Source: Methylibium sp035476815
GTDB lineage: Bacteria; Pseudomonadota; Gammaproteobacteria; Burkholderiales; Burkholderiaceae_C
NCBI GenBank assembly: GCA_035476815.1
Contig: DATILD010000091.1
Span: forward strand, 39,292 to 103,291
DNA length: 64,000 nt
Direction of reading: 5' to 3'
Position 1 is the stretch's first letter, and each line of letters begins with the position of its first letter. Below, piece after piece: positions 1 to 9,228 of the stretch. The position numbers and the translations under genes were made by a program. Under the pieces are notes generated by a model. It was given only the letters and a program-made list of their open reading frames with translations. It made no database searches and was not told the DNA's origin.

Positions 1-1
1 C

Positions 2-877
2 GGCTTCGCCGGCCGCAGCGCGGTGCTCGACCGGCTGGGCCGCGCGGTGCCGACCGGGCTGTTCTCCAACCGCACGGTGCACGAGCACCTGGCGCGGGTG
101 TTCGCCGAGCCCGGCCGCAGCAACGACTTCCGCAGCCTCGCGAGCCGGCTGGTGCTGGTCGCGGTGGACCTGGACAGCGGCGAGTCGCGCCCCTTCGGCG
201 CCCCCGGCCACGACCATGTGCCGATCTCGCTGGCGGTGCAGGCCAGCGCGGCGCTGCCGGGGCTGTTCCCGCCGGTCGAGATCGACGGCCGGCACTATGT
301 CGACGGCGCGCTGCGCAAGACGCTGCACGCGTCGGTGCTGCTCGACGAGGGCCTGGACCTGCTGATCTGCCTGAACCCGCTGGTGCCCTATGACGGCCGC
401 GCCGACCGCCGCCACGCGCCCCGGCCGCTGGTCGGCCACCACGGCGAGGCGCCGGTGGCGCGGCTGGTCGACGGCGGCCTGCCGCAGGTGCTGAGCCAGA
501 CCTTCCGCGCCATCATCCGCTCGCGCATGGAGCTGGGCATGCGCCACTACGAGCGCCACTACCCGGGCACCGACATCCTGCTGTTCGAGCCCGACGCGCG
601 CGACGCCAACGTGTTCTTCACCAACCCCTTCAGCTACTCGCAGCGGCGCGGCATGGCCGAGCATGCCTACCAGGCCACGCGCGCCCAGCTGCGCTCGCGC
701 CGCGGGCCGCTCGGCCGCCAGCTGGCGCGCCACGGCCTGGGCTTCGACGCGACCGCGCTCGACGACGAGCACCGCACCCTGGTCGACCTGCGCCCGGCGC
801 CGGCCAGCCGCAGCCAGCGCGCGCTGCGCCGGCTCGACGAGGTGCTGAACGACCTGGAAGCGCGGCTGGCGGCCTGA
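2..877 (+). CDS. patatin-like phospholipase, 5' end outside window
   Basis: The frame is open from the first bases of the window, so the gene starts upstream and the GTG at 23 is internal. The visible part carries the second half of a patatin domain: a stretch beginning SLAVQASAALPGLFPPVEI, followed by DGRHYVDGALRKT, whose DGA is the family's catalytic-Asp motif. The GxSxG nucleophile motif must lie upstream and is not visible. Patatin-like proteins hydrolyse acyl esters of lipids. The substrate here cannot be told. A short convergent gap separates it from the next gene. Confidence 0.8.
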   Translation, partial: GFAGRSAVLDRLGRAVPTGLFSNRTVHEHLARVFAEPGRSNDFRSLASRLVLVAVDLDSGESRPFGAPGHDHVPISLAVQASAALPGLFPPVEIDGRHYVDGALRKTLHASVLLDEGLDLLICLNPLVPYDGRADRRHAPRPLVGHHGEAPVARLVDGGLPQVLSQTFRAIIRSRMELGMRHYERHYPGTDILLFEPDARDANVFFTNPFSYSQRRGMAEHAYQATRAQLRSRRGPLGRQLARHGLGFDATALDDEHRTLVDLRPAPASRSQRALRRLDEVLNDLEARLAA

Positions 878-878
878 G

Positions 879-1400
879 TCACGGGATCGGCGGCGCGCCG
901 ACCTGGCTCAGGAACAGGCGCTGGTCCCAGTAGTGGCAGGCGCTGCGCACGCGGCCGTCCTCGACCTCGATCACGCCGATGCCCTGCAGCGCGAAGGCGC
1001 GGCCGGTCGGCGTGACGCCGGCCAGCGGCCCGGCGCGGAAGGGGCCGGTCCAGCAGCCGCTGACGACCCATTGATCGACCACGCAGTCGGCCACCGCATC
1101 GACCTGGGTGACCTCGAGCCGGAAGTGGTGCAGCGCGTCGAACAGGTCCTGCGCATAGGCCGCGATCACCGGCCCGTAGATCCGCCCGCCGCTGCCTGGC
1201 GCCTTGAAGCTGCCGCCCGGGCCGAAGTGGGCGGCGATGGCGGCGGCGTCGCGCCGCTGCCAGGCGGCCAGCAGGGTCTCGTAGACGCCGTAGGCCGCAC
1301 CGGTTTCGAGGGGGGTCAGGCCGCTATCCGAAGCGTCCAGGAGCCGCAGGACGGGGCGCCGGTCCCCGCGACGGCGACGCGGTGGTGCAAACGTTCTCAT
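879..1400 (-). CDS. SnoaL/NTF2-like fold protein
   Basis: The protein has 173 residues. Its core (about residues 35-165) has the look of a SnoaL-like or nuclear-transport-factor-2 fold: an N-terminal helix (YGVYETLLAAWQRRDAAAIA), a Phe/Gly-rich strand, and the late GIGVIEVEDGRVRSACHYWD strand pair. Members are polyketide cyclases, isomerases or uncharacterised ligand-binding proteins; no activity can be assigned. A GGGAGCG ribosome site lies six bases before the ATG. It is convergent with the patatin gene. Confidence 0.6.
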   Translation of the reverse strand: MRTFAPPRRRRGDRRPVLRLLDASDSGLTPLETGAAYGVYETLLAAWQRRDAAAIAAHFGPGGSFKAPGSGGRIYGPVIAAYAQDLFDALHHFRLEVTQVDAVADCVVDQWVVSGCWTGPFRAGPLAGVTPTGRAFALQGIGVIEVEDGRVRSACHYWDQRLFLSQVGAPPIP

Positions 1401-1519
1401 CTTGTCGCTCCCTGGGACGGCCCCGGGCCGAGCGCCGGTGGAGCCTGGCTCGATGGTGCGTCGCGACGGGCGGCGGCGAACCCGCTTGTTCTAGGGGTTC
1501 TGCGACGCGCTGCGCCGGC

Positions 1520-2569
1520 TCAACCGACCTGCCGCGCCGCCCCTTCGAGCGTGCGGTGCAGCGAGCCGAAGCGCCGCCGGTACTGCGCCGGCGTCAGCCC
1601 GACCTTGCGGTTGAAGAGGCGCCCGAAGAAGCTGGCGTCCTGGTAGCCGACCTCGAGCGCGATCGCCTCGACCGGCTCGTCGCCGGCCTCGAGCATCTGC
1701 TTGGCCTCCTCGAGCCGCAGCGTGTGCACGTATTCCAGCGGGCTCATGCCGGTGGCCTGGGTGAAGCGGCGCTTGAAGCTGCGCTCGGGCAGGCCCGAAT
1801 GCGCCACCATCTGCGTGACCGGGCTCTCGACCGCATAGTGCTCGGCGGCCCAGCGCTGGCAGCGCGCCACCACCGCGTCGGCCGGCGGGCCGCCGCGCGT
1901 CAGCGAGGCATAGGCCAGCGGCGACGCGGCGTTCATGTCGAGCAGGTTGATGCGCGCGACCTGCATCGCCTCCTCGGGCGAAGTGAAGCGCGCGATCAGC
2001 GCCAGCACCAGCATGTGCCAGGCCACGCCGCTGCCGGCCATCACGATGCGCTGACCCTCGCCGGCCACCAGCAGGCCGCGTTCGGGATGCCAGCGCGTGC
2101 TCGGGTGGCGTTCGCGCAGCGCGTCGCAGTAGGCCCAGTGCGAGGTGGCGTCCAGGCCGTCGAGCAGGCCGGTGCAGGCCAGCAGCACCGCGCCCGAGCA
2201 GGCCGAGGCCAACGTCGCCCCGGCCGCGTGGGCGTCGCGCAGCCAGGCGACCTCGCCGTCGAAGCGGCCTTCGAGCGACTCGTCGGGCGCGACCAACACG
2301 TCGGTCACGCAGACCACGCCGGGGCGCCCGATGTCGGCGTAGCGCGCCTCGGGCGTGATGAGGACGCCGTTGCCCCCGACCATCGGCCGGCCGTCGCGGC
2401 TGACGACGATCGGTCGAAACGGCGAGGCGACCTGCTTGCCGCCATGCAGGAAGCACCAGTCACGGCGGGTGCTGGCGAGCGCGTCGTAGAAGCCGTACAG
2501 CATCGACGCGCTGCTCACGTCCGGCAGGGCCAGCAGCGCGACGGTGATCGGAGGCGGCACCACGTTCAT
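1520..2569 (-). CDS. GlxA-family AraC-type transcriptional regulator
   Basis: The protein has 349 residues in two parts. Residues about 1-200 form a DJ-1/PfpI-like domain, including LASACSGAVLLACTGLLDG around the nucleophile elbow. The C-terminal 100 residues are an AraC double helix-turn-helix (PERSFKRRFTQATGMSPLEY, then AIALEVGYQDASFFGRLFNR). GlxA-type regulators control catabolic genes in response to amine or small-molecule signals. The gene is divergent from the sterol-desaturase-like gene across about 110 bases, so that gene is a plausible target (inference). Confidence 0.85.
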   Translation of the reverse strand: MNVVPPPITVALLALPDVSSASMLYGFYDALASTRRDWCFLHGGKQVASPFRPIVVSRDGRPMVGGNGVLITPEARYADIGRPGVVCVTDVLVAPDESLEGRFDGEVAWLRDAHAAGATLASACSGAVLLACTGLLDGLDATSHWAYCDALRERHPSTRWHPERGLLVAGEGQRIVMAGSGVAWHMLVLALIARFTSPEEAMQVARINLLDMNAASPLAYASLTRGGPPADAVVARCQRWAAEHYAVESPVTQMVAHSGLPERSFKRRFTQATGMSPLEYVHTLRLEEAKQMLEAGDEPVEAIALEVGYQDASFFGRLFNRKVGLTPAQYRRRFGSLHRTLEGAARQVG

Positions 2570-2679
2570 GGCATGTATGGCCGTTTGCTTGCACGAATGA
2601 CTTTAGTCCTCGGCGCCCGCCGGCACCACCATACGGACCCTGCCGGTCACGCGCCGGCCCGTTTGACCTGGAGACTGCT

Positions 2680-3438
2680 ATGCCCACCCCGATCGACCTG
2701 CTGATGGACCCTGCAACGCAGATCATCCTCGCGATGTTTGCCGCCCTCGCGGTCTGGGAGCGCCTCGCGCCCGGACGGCCGCTGCCTGCGGTGCGCGGCT
2801 GGGCCGTGCGCGCGCTCGCCGCCTTCGTCGTCTACTTCCTGATCTCGTCCTACCTGCCGCTGCTGTGGGGCGAGGCGCTGGCGCCGCTGCAGCTGTTCGA
2901 CCTGTCGGGCTGGCCGGCATGGGCCGCGGTCACCACCGGCGTGCTGCTCTACGAGTTCGGCGGCTACGCCTACCACCGCGCGATGCACACCTTCACGCCG
3001 CTGTGGCGCGCGCTGCACCAGATGCACCACAGCGCCGAGCGGCTCGACGTCGCCAGCGCCTGGTGGTTCAACCCGCTCGACATGGTCGGCTGGACGCTGC
3101 TGACGAGCGCGTCGCTCACGGTGCTGGGGCTGGCGCCGGCGGCGGTGACGCAGACCATCCTGGTCACGACCTTCCTGGCGATGTTCCAGCACACCAACGT
3201 GCGCACGCCGCGCTGGCTGGGCTACCTCGTCCAGCGGCCCGAGAGCCACACGGTGCACCATGCGCGCGACGTGCACTTCTACAACTTCGCCGACCTGCCG
3301 CTGATCGACATGCTGTTCGGCAGCTTCCGCAACCCGGCCGGCTTCGAACACGAGACCGGCCTCGGGCCGGGCGCCTCGGGGCGGGTCGGCGACATGCTGC
3401 TGATGCGCGACGTGACCCGTCCGACCCGGCAGGCCTGA
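2680..3438 (+). CDS. sterol desaturase / fatty acid hydroxylase family membrane protein
   Basis: The protein has 252 residues with several hydrophobic spans and the eight-histidine di-iron signature of the fatty-acid-hydroxylase superfamily: HRAMH, HQMHH, and the late HTVHHARDVHFYN. This integral membrane oxygenase family acts on lipids or hopanoids; the substrate is unknown. The next gene follows after 22 bases, suggesting a two-gene transcript, and the divergent GlxA-type regulator may control it. Confidence 0.85.
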   Translation: MPTPIDLLMDPATQIILAMFAALAVWERLAPGRPLPAVRGWAVRALAAFVVYFLISSYLPLLWGEALAPLQLFDLSGWPAWAAVTTGVLLYEFGGYAYHRAMHTFTPLWRALHQMHHSAERLDVASAWWFNPLDMVGWTLLTSASLTVLGLAPAAVTQTILVTTFLAMFQHTNVRTPRWLGYLVQRPESHTVHHARDVHFYNFADLPLIDMLFGSFRNPAGFEHETGLGPGASGRVGDMLLMRDVTRPTRQA

Positions 3439-3460
3439 GCTTCCCACGAAGGGACACGCG

Positions 3461-4789
3461 ATGACGATCAAGGACCTCCAGGGCCATGCGCTGACCGGCG
3501 CCACGCCCGCCGCCCTCGACGCCTACGAGCAGGCGCTGCACCAGACCCGCTGCCTGGTCGGCGACCCGGTCGCGAGCGTCGACCGCGCGCTCGCCGCCGC
3601 GCCGGACATGACCATGGCGCATGCGCTGAAGGCCTGGCTGATGCTGCTCGGCACCGAACCCAGCGGCCCGGCGGCGGCGCGCGCCTGCTGCGCGGCCGGC
3701 GCGGCGCTGGCGGCCGACGAGCGCGAGCGCGCCCACCTGCGCGGCGCGGCACTGCTGGCCGACGGGCACTGGCATACCGCCGCGCGGGCGCTCGAGGACC
3801 TCGCGCTCGCCCACCCGCGCGACGCGCTGGCGCTGCAGGTCGGCCACCAGCTCGACTTCTTCACCGGCGACTCGCGCATGCTGCGCGACCGCATCGCCCG
3901 CGCGCTGCCGTCCTGGGATGCCGGCACCCCCGGCTTCCACGCGCTGCTGGGCATGCACGCCTTCGGGCTCGAGGAGACCGGCGACTACGACGCGGCCGAG
4001 CGCCAGGGACAGCGTGCCGTCGAGCTGCAGCCGCACGACAGCTGGGGCTGGCATGCGGTCGCGCATGTGGCCGAGATGCGCAACGCGCCGCGCGCCGGCA
4101 TCGCCTGGCTGCAGCCGAACACCACCACCTGGGCCGAGGGCAGCTTCCTGGCGGTGCACAACTGGTGGCACCTGGCGCTGTTCCACCTGGAGCTCGACGA
4201 CATCGACGAGGTGCTGCGGCTCTACGACGCCGCGATCGGCGGCCCCGCCTCCAGCGTCGTGCTGGACCTGCTCGACCAGAGCGCGCTGCTGTGGCGGCTG
4301 ATGCTGCGCGGTATCGACGTCGGCAGGCGCTGGCAGCCGCTGGCCGAGCGCTGGGCGGCCGTCGGCGGGGCGGGAACCTACGCCTTCAACGACCTGCACG
4401 CGGCGATGGCCTGCATCGGCGCGGACCGCGAAGCCGCACTGCAGGCGCTGCTGGCGGCGCAGGACGAGGCGATGGCGCGCGACGACGACAACGCGGCCTT
4501 CACGCGCGAGGTCGGTTCGGCCGCGACGCGCGCGCTGGTCGCCTTCGGTGCCGGCGACTTCCGCACCTGCGTGGAGCTGCTGCGGCCGATCCGGCACCGC
4601 ACGCACCGCTTCGGCGGCAGCCATGCGCAGCGCGACCTGATCGACCAGACGCTGATCGAGGCGGCGCTGCGCGGCGGCGACGGCGCCCTCGCGGCCGGGC
4701 TGATCGCCGAGCGTGCCGCGCTGCGTCCGCAGGGCGCGCCGACGCGGCACTGGGCCGCGCGCAGCCGCGCCCTCAACGGGATGGCGTGA
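3461..4789 (+). CDS. TPR protein of the TTC38-like family
   Basis: The 442-residue cytosolic protein has no signal peptide and is made of helical repeats rich in Ala and Leu. It resembles the tetratricopeptide repeat protein 38 family (repeat-like segments around residues 40-60, 165-190 and 205-230). Such proteins probably act as scaffolds; no enzymatic motif is seen. It probably shares a transcript with the preceding desaturase-like gene. Its 3' end overlaps a possible microprotein gene on the other strand. Confidence 0.65.
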   Translation: MTIKDLQGHALTGATPAALDAYEQALHQTRCLVGDPVASVDRALAAAPDMTMAHALKAWLMLLGTEPSGPAAARACCAAGAALAADERERAHLRGAALLADGHWHTAARALEDLALAHPRDALALQVGHQLDFFTGDSRMLRDRIARALPSWDAGTPGFHALLGMHAFGLEETGDYDAAERQGQRAVELQPHDSWGWHAVAHVAEMRNAPRAGIAWLQPNTTTWAEGSFLAVHNWWHLALFHLELDDIDEVLRLYDAAIGGPASSVVLDLLDQSALLWRLMLRGIDVGRRWQPLAERWAAVGGAGTYAFNDLHAAMACIGADREAALQALLAAQDEAMARDDDNAAFTREVGSAATRALVAFGAGDFRTCVELLRPIRHRTHRFGGSHAQRDLIDQTLIEAALRGGDGALAAGLIAERAALRPQGAPTRHWAARSRALNGMA

Positions 4790-4868
4790 CGGTGCCGACC
4801 CGCGGCCACCAGTCGGCGGGGTCCGGGTCGAAGTCGGCGGCGGCGTGGCGCGTGGCGAGGTGGTGCAT
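4773..4868 (-). CDS. possible 31-residue microprotein
   Basis: A short frame begins MHHLATRHAAADFDPD and ends after WWPRVGTVTPSR. It is preceded by an AAGGAG Shine-Dalgarno sequence (bases 4875-4880) with six-base spacing to the ATG, better than most starts in this window. Its 3' end overlaps the end of the TPR gene on the opposite strand by 17 bases. No homologue is recognised. The ribosome site is the main argument; the frame could still be chance. Confidence 0.35.
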   Translation of the reverse strand: MHHLATRHAAADFDPDPADWWPRVGTVTPSR

Positions 4869-4957
4869 GGCGATCTCCTTGCGGCGCACTGTCGCGCTGC
4901 CGGCCGCCGCCGTCCTGAAGCCGGACCTGAAGGGTTCTGAAAGGCGTGCGCCGCCGC

Positions 4958-5440
4958 TCAGGGGTGGAACTGCCCCGGCAGCACCCACAGCAGCAGCACC
5001 GTCACCGTCAGGTAGCGCGCGAACTTGCCGATCGCCATGTAGAGCAGGCAGGGCCAGAACGGCAGCCGCAGCCAGCCGGCCACCGCGCACAGCGGGTCGC
5101 CGACCACCGGCAGCCAGGACAGCAGGCAGGCCTTGGGGCCGAAACGCTGCAGCCAGTCGAGCGCGCGGTGCTCGACCGGCTTGTGGCGCACGCGCTCGAC
5201 CGCGCGCTCGACCCCGTAGCCCATCCACCAGCTGACCGCCCCGCCGAGCGTGTTGCCGGCGGTCGCGACCAGGATCGCCGGCCAGAACAGCGCGGCGTTG
5301 AGCTTGACGAGCCCGAACACCGCCGGCTCGGAGCCCATCGGCAGCAAGGTCGCGGAGACGAAGGCGACGACGAACACCGTGCTCAGCCCGAACTTGGGCA
5401 GCGCGAGCAGTGCGAGCAGCGGTTCGAGCCAAGCCTCCAT
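4958..5440 (-). CDS. YqaA/DedA-like small membrane protein
   Basis: The start was set at the ATG giving MEAWLEPLLALLALPKFGLS, because the longer frame upstream has no membrane-protein character. The 160-residue product has about four hydrophobic spans and the YqaA pattern (LLPMGSEPAVFGLV, then AGNTLGGAVSWWMGYG). The family is related to SNARE-associated DedA proteins. Its role is unclear but is linked to membrane homeostasis. It is divergent from dusB. Confidence 0.75.
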   Translation of the reverse strand: MEAWLEPLLALLALPKFGLSTVFVVAFVSATLLPMGSEPAVFGLVKLNAALFWPAILVATAGNTLGGAVSWWMGYGVERAVERVRHKPVEHRALDWLQRFGPKACLLSWLPVVGDPLCAVAGWLRLPFWPCLLYMAIGKFARYLTVTVLLLWVLPGQFHP

Positions 5441-5515
5441 GCACCATGATTGTGACCGTGCGGCGCAGCATCGAAACGCATGCGGGCGACACGGTCCTGT
5501 CGTCGGCGTCGCCGC

Positions 5516-5521
5516 TATACT
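5516..5521 (+). promoter_or_regulatory. probable -10 element upstream of dusB
   Basis: TATACT lies 31 bases before the GTG start of dusB. No good -35 hexamer is seen 17 bases upstream, so this is only a partial promoter call. Confidence 0.4.
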
Positions 5522-5552
5522 CTGCCCTCTTTTTAAGCAGCCCCGCTCCCCC

Positions 5553-6608
5553 GTGTCCCCCCTGCGCATCGGCCCGATAGCGGTCCCGAACCGGCTCTTC
5601 GTCGCGCCGATGGCGGGCGTCACCGACCGGCCCTTCCGCATGCTGTGCAAGCGGCTCGGCGCCGGCTACGCGGTCAGCGAGATGGTCACGTCGCGGCGCG
5701 ACCTGTGGGCCAGCCTGAAGACCTCGCGGCGCGCCGACCATACCGGCGAGGTCGCGTCGATCGCGGTGCAGATCGCCGGTACTTCAGCCGTCATGATGGC
5801 CGAGGCCGCGGCCTACAACATCGACCGCGGCGCCCAGGTCATCGACATCAACATGGGCTGCCCGGCCAAGAAGGTGTGCAACGTGTACGCCGGCTCGGCG
5901 CTGATGCGCGACGAACCGCTGGCGCTGCGCATCGTCGAGGCGGTCGTCACCGCCTGCGCGGCGCGCGGCGTGCCGGCGACGCTGAAGATGCGCACCGGCT
6001 GGGACGCGTCGAACCGCAACGCCGTCGCGCTGGCGCGCGCCGCCGAGGGCCTGGGCATCGCGATGCTCACCGTGCACGGCCGCACCCGCGAACAGGGCTA
6101 CCGCGGCGAGGCCGAGCACGACACCGTCGCCGCGGTCAAGGCCGCGGTGCGCATCCCGGTGGTGGCCAACGGCGACATCGACACGCCCGAGCAGGCGCGC
6201 GCGGTGTTCGCGCGCACCGGCTGCGACGCGGTGATGATCGGCCGCGCGGCGCAGGGTCGGCCGTGGATCTTCCGCGAGATCGCGCATTTCCTCGCCACCG
6301 GCGAGCGGGCGCCCGAGCCGCGCACCGCCGAGGTCAAGGGCTGGCTGATCGAGCACCTGCACGACCATTACGCGCTGTACGGCTGGGACGACGCCGGCAC
6401 CGGCGTGCGCAGTGCGCGCAAGCACATCGGCTGGACCGTCCACGGCCTGCCGGGCGGTGCGCTGTTCCGCGCCCGCATGAACACGCTCGACCGCTGCGAG
6501 GACCAGCTCGCCGCGGTCGCCGACTATTTCGACCATCTCGCCGCCGACCACGACCGACTGCCACGAGCAGCCGAGCGCGAGGACGAGCACGTAGAAGAAG
6601 CCGCATGA
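5553..6608 (+). CDS. dusB: tRNA-dihydrouridine synthase B
   Basis: This FMN enzyme reduces uridine to dihydrouridine in the tRNA D-loop. The GTG start is chosen because the conserved N-terminus follows at once (SPLRIGPIAVPNRLFVAPMA), giving 351 residues, the usual DusB length. Visible motifs are the FMN-barrel APMAGVTDRPFR, the active-site Cys region NMGCPAKKVCNVYAGSALM and the NGDID phosphate-binding segment. fis begins at its stop codon (ATGA overlap), the classic dusB-fis operon. Confidence 0.95.
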   Translation: MSPLRIGPIAVPNRLFVAPMAGVTDRPFRMLCKRLGAGYAVSEMVTSRRDLWASLKTSRRADHTGEVASIAVQIAGTSAVMMAEAAAYNIDRGAQVIDINMGCPAKKVCNVYAGSALMRDEPLALRIVEAVVTACAARGVPATLKMRTGWDASNRNAVALARAAEGLGIAMLTVHGRTREQGYRGEAEHDTVAAVKAAVRIPVVANGDIDTPEQARAVFARTGCDAVMIGRAAQGRPWIFREIAHFLATGERAPEPRTAEVKGWLIEHLHDHYALYGWDDAGTGVRSARKHIGWTVHGLPGGALFRARMNTLDRCEDQLAAVADYFDHLAADHDRLPRAAEREDEHVEEAA

Positions 6609-6841
6609 GCAAGAAGCACATCGACGCCTGCATCCGCGAGAGCCTGGAGACCTACTTCAAGGACCTGCGCGGGGCCGAACCGCATGCCGTCTACGACATG
6701 GTGATGCAGGTGGTGGAGAAGCCGCTGCTCGACGTGGTGATGCAACACGCCGAGGGCAACCAGTCGCGCGCCGCCGAATGGCTGGGCATCAACCGCAACA
6801 CGCTGCGCCGCAAGCTGGTCGAGCACAAGTTGATCAAATGA
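6605..6841 (+). CDS. fis: Fis-family nucleoid/regulatory protein
   Basis: The 78-residue protein ends in the Fis helix-turn-helix (NQSRAAEWLGINRNTLRRKL). Fis bends DNA and regulates stable RNA and many other promoters. Its start overlaps the dusB stop, so the two are translationally coupled. It is slightly shorter than enterobacterial Fis, as is usual in betaproteobacteria. Confidence 0.92.
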   Translation: MSKKHIDACIRESLETYFKDLRGAEPHAVYDMVMQVVEKPLLDVVMQHAEGNQSRAAEWLGINRNTLRRKLVEHKLIK

Positions 6842-6845
6842 CCCA

Positions 6846-6927
6846 CCCCCGTTGCGGCTGCGCCGCTCCCCCTCAAGGGAGCGCCGCTGGCGGACCGGCA
6901 AAGCCGGATCCGCGGCGGCTGCGCGGC
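6846..6927 (+). repeat. dispersed palindromic repeat, type 1, copy A
   Basis: This intergenic element begins GTTGCGGCTGCGCCG and ends in a stem-loop, CCGGCAAAGCCGG, extended by flanking CGGA/TCCG. The same 5' and 3' blocks recur at 16376-16526, where they are separated by an insertion, and a diverged reverse-oriented copy is at 23044-23124. It looks REP-like. The hairpin could also end dusB-fis transcription. Confidence 0.75.
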
Positions 6928-6976
6928 AGGCCCGCGCTGTCAGACCCCTCGGCGTGACCCGCAACGCACCCAAGAC

Positions 6977-8572
6977 ATGAAGAACCTCACTGCCCTCCTC
7001 TCGGTCTCCGACAAGACCGGCATCGTCGACCTCGCCCGCGCGCTGCATGCGCAGGGCGTGAAGCTGCTGTCCACCGGCGGCACCGCCAAGCTGCTGGCCG
7101 AGGCCGGCCTGCCGGTCACCGAGGTGGCTGACCACACCGGCTTCCCCGAGATGCTCGACGGCCGCGTGAAGACGCTGCACCCGAAGATCCACGGCGGCCT
7201 GCTGGCGCGCCGTGACGTGCCCGAGCACATGGCCGCGCTGGCCGCGCAGGGCATCGCGACCATCGACCTGCTGATCGTCAACCTCTACCCCTTCGAGGCC
7301 ACGGTCGCCAAGCCCGGCTGCACGCTCGAGGAGGCGATCGAGAACATCGACATCGGCGGGCCGGCGATGGTGCGCTCGGCGGCGAAGAACTGGAAGGACG
7401 TGGCGGTGCTGACCGACGCGTCGCAGTACGCCGGCGTGGTCACCGAGCTGCAGCGTGACGGCCAAGTCGGCGAGGCGACGCGCTTCGCGCTCGCGGTCGC
7501 GGCCTTCAACCGCATCAGCAACTACGACGCGGCGATCAGCGACCACCTGTCCGCGCTGCGCCCCGACGGCAGCCGAACCGAGTTCCCGGCCCAGAGCAAC
7601 GGCCGCTTCGTCAAGCTGCAAGACTTGCGCTACGGCGAGAACCCGCACCAGGCCGCGGCCTTCTACCGCGACCTTTACCCGGCGCCCGGCTCGCTGGTCA
7701 CGGCCGTGCAGCTGCAGGGCAAGGAGCTGTCCTACAACAACATCGCCGACGCGGACGCGGCCTGGGAATGCGTGAAGAGCTTCGACGCCGCCACCCCCGC
7801 CTGCGTGATCGTCAAGCACGCCAACCCCTGCGGCGTCGCGCTCGGCGCCAGCAGCGCCGAGGCCTATGCGAAGGCCTTCAAGACCGATCCCACGTCGGCC
7901 TTCGGCGGCATCATCGCCTTCAACACGGTGGTCGACGAGGCCGCGGCCCAGGCGATTGCGAAGCAGTTCGTCGAGGTGCTGATCGCGCCGGCCTACACCG
8001 AGGGCGCGCTGGCGGTCTTCAAGGCCAAGGCCAACACGCGCGTGCTGACCATCTCGCTCGACGGCGTCCAGCGCGGCGCCCGGGACGCCTGGTCGCGTGG
8101 ACTGAACGCGCACGACGTCAAGCGCGTCGGCTCGGGCCTGCTGATCCAGAGCGCCGACAACCACGAGCTGGCCGAGGCCGACCTGAAGCTGGTCACGAAG
8201 CGGGCACCGACCGCGACCCAGACCGCCGACCTGCTGTTCGCGTGGAAGGTCGCGAAGTTCGTCAAGAGCAACGCGATCGTGTTCTGCGGCGGCGGCATGA
8301 CGCTGGGCGTCGGCGCCGGCCAGATGAGCCGGCTCGACAGCGCGCGCATCGCCAGCATCAAGGCCCAGCATGCCGGGCTGACGCTCTCGGGCTCGTGCGT
8401 CGCCAGCGACGCCTTCTTCCCGTTCCGCGACGGGCTGGACGTGCTGGCCGACGCCGGCGCGACCTGCGTGATCCAGCCCGGCGGCAGCGTCAAGGACGAC
8501 GAGGTGATCGCGGCCGCCGACGAGCGCAGCATCGCGATGCTGCTGACCGGCGTGCGCCACTTCCGCCACTAG
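6977..8572 (+). CDS. purH: bifunctional AICAR formyltransferase / IMP cyclohydrolase
   Basis: The enzyme catalyses the last two steps of de novo IMP synthesis in the cytosol. The 531 residues match the family's normal length. The N-terminal cyclohydrolase domain starts with LLSVSDKTGIVDLARALH and contains STGGTAKLL and VKTLHPKIHGGLL. The C-terminal transformylase domain has YGENPHQAAAFY, the catalytic KHANPCG and SDAFFPFRDG. It is monocistronic or heads a transcript with the acyltransferase gene 29 bases downstream. Confidence 0.97.
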   Translation: MKNLTALLSVSDKTGIVDLARALHAQGVKLLSTGGTAKLLAEAGLPVTEVADHTGFPEMLDGRVKTLHPKIHGGLLARRDVPEHMAALAAQGIATIDLLIVNLYPFEATVAKPGCTLEEAIENIDIGGPAMVRSAAKNWKDVAVLTDASQYAGVVTELQRDGQVGEATRFALAVAAFNRISNYDAAISDHLSALRPDGSRTEFPAQSNGRFVKLQDLRYGENPHQAAAFYRDLYPAPGSLVTAVQLQGKELSYNNIADADAAWECVKSFDAATPACVIVKHANPCGVALGASSAEAYAKAFKTDPTSAFGGIIAFNTVVDEAAAQAIAKQFVEVLIAPAYTEGALAVFKAKANTRVLTISLDGVQRGARDAWSRGLNAHDVKRVGSGLLIQSADNHELAEADLKLVTKRAPTATQTADLLFAWKVAKFVKSNAIVFCGGGMTLGVGAGQMSRLDSARIASIKAQHAGLTLSGSCVASDAFFPFRDGLDVLADAGATCVIQPGGSVKDDEVIAAADERSIAMLLTGVRHFRH

Positions 8573-8601
8573 CGGTTGCAAGGCGCGCTTAGCATCGCGC
8601 C

Positions 8602-9228
8602 ATGTCCTTCGCCGCCAACGCCGCCGGCCTCGCGCTGTCCTTCGTCGCCCGGCTGATCACCGGTGCGCAGGGCCATTGGTACGGCTGCCCGCCGAAGGCC
8701 GAGCAGCGCATCTACTTCGCCAACCACCAGAGCCACCTCGACTGGGTGCTGATCTGGGCCTCGCTGCCGCGCGACCTGCGCGCGACGACGCGGCCGATCG
8801 CGGCGAGGGACTACTGGACCTCGAGCAAGCTCAGGCACTGGATCACGCGCGAGGTCTTCAACGCGGTCTACGTCAATCGGCAGCGTAGCGACGACCAGGA
8901 CCCGCTCGAGCCGCTGGTCGACGCGCTGCGCCAGGGCGACTCGCTGGTCATCTTCCCCGAGGGCACGCGCGGCAGCGGCGGCCTGCCGGCGGCCTTCAAG
9001 AGCGGGCTGTACCACCTGGCCGAACAATTCCCCCAGGTCACGCTGGTGCCGGCGTGGATCGACAACGTGCAGCGCGTGATGCCCAAGGGCGAGGTCGTGC
9101 CGGTGCCGATCCTGTGCTCGGTGACCTTCGGCGCGCCGCTGGCGCCGCCGCAGCCGGGCGAGGACAAGCGCGCCTTCCTCGAACGGGCGCGTGACGCGGT
9201 GGTCGCCCTGGAGGCCGTGGCCGCATGA
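8602..9228 (+). CDS. PlsC-family 1-acyl-glycerol-3-phosphate acyltransferase-like protein
   Basis: The 208-residue protein has the acyltransferase motifs I (NHQSHLDW, catalytic His-Asp) and III (FPEGTRGSG). It probably transfers an acyl chain to lysophosphatidate or a related lysolipid at the inner membrane. The next gene is CdsA-like, which uses phosphatidate, so the pair fits phospholipid synthesis. Confidence 0.85.
   Translation: MSFAANAAGLALSFVARLITGAQGHWYGCPPKAEQRIYFANHQSHLDWVLIWASLPRDLRATTRPIAARDYWTSSKLRHWITREVFNAVYVNRQRSDDQDPLEPLVDALRQGDSLVIFPEGTRGSGGLPAAFKSGLYHLAEQFPQVTLVPAWIDNVQRVMPKGEVVPVPILCSVTFGAPLAPPQPGEDKRAFLERARDAVVALEAVAA

Noticed and set aside
6524..8581. A 685-codon minus-strand frame
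   Set aside because: It is antisense to fis and purH, which are certain, and shows no recognisable domain.
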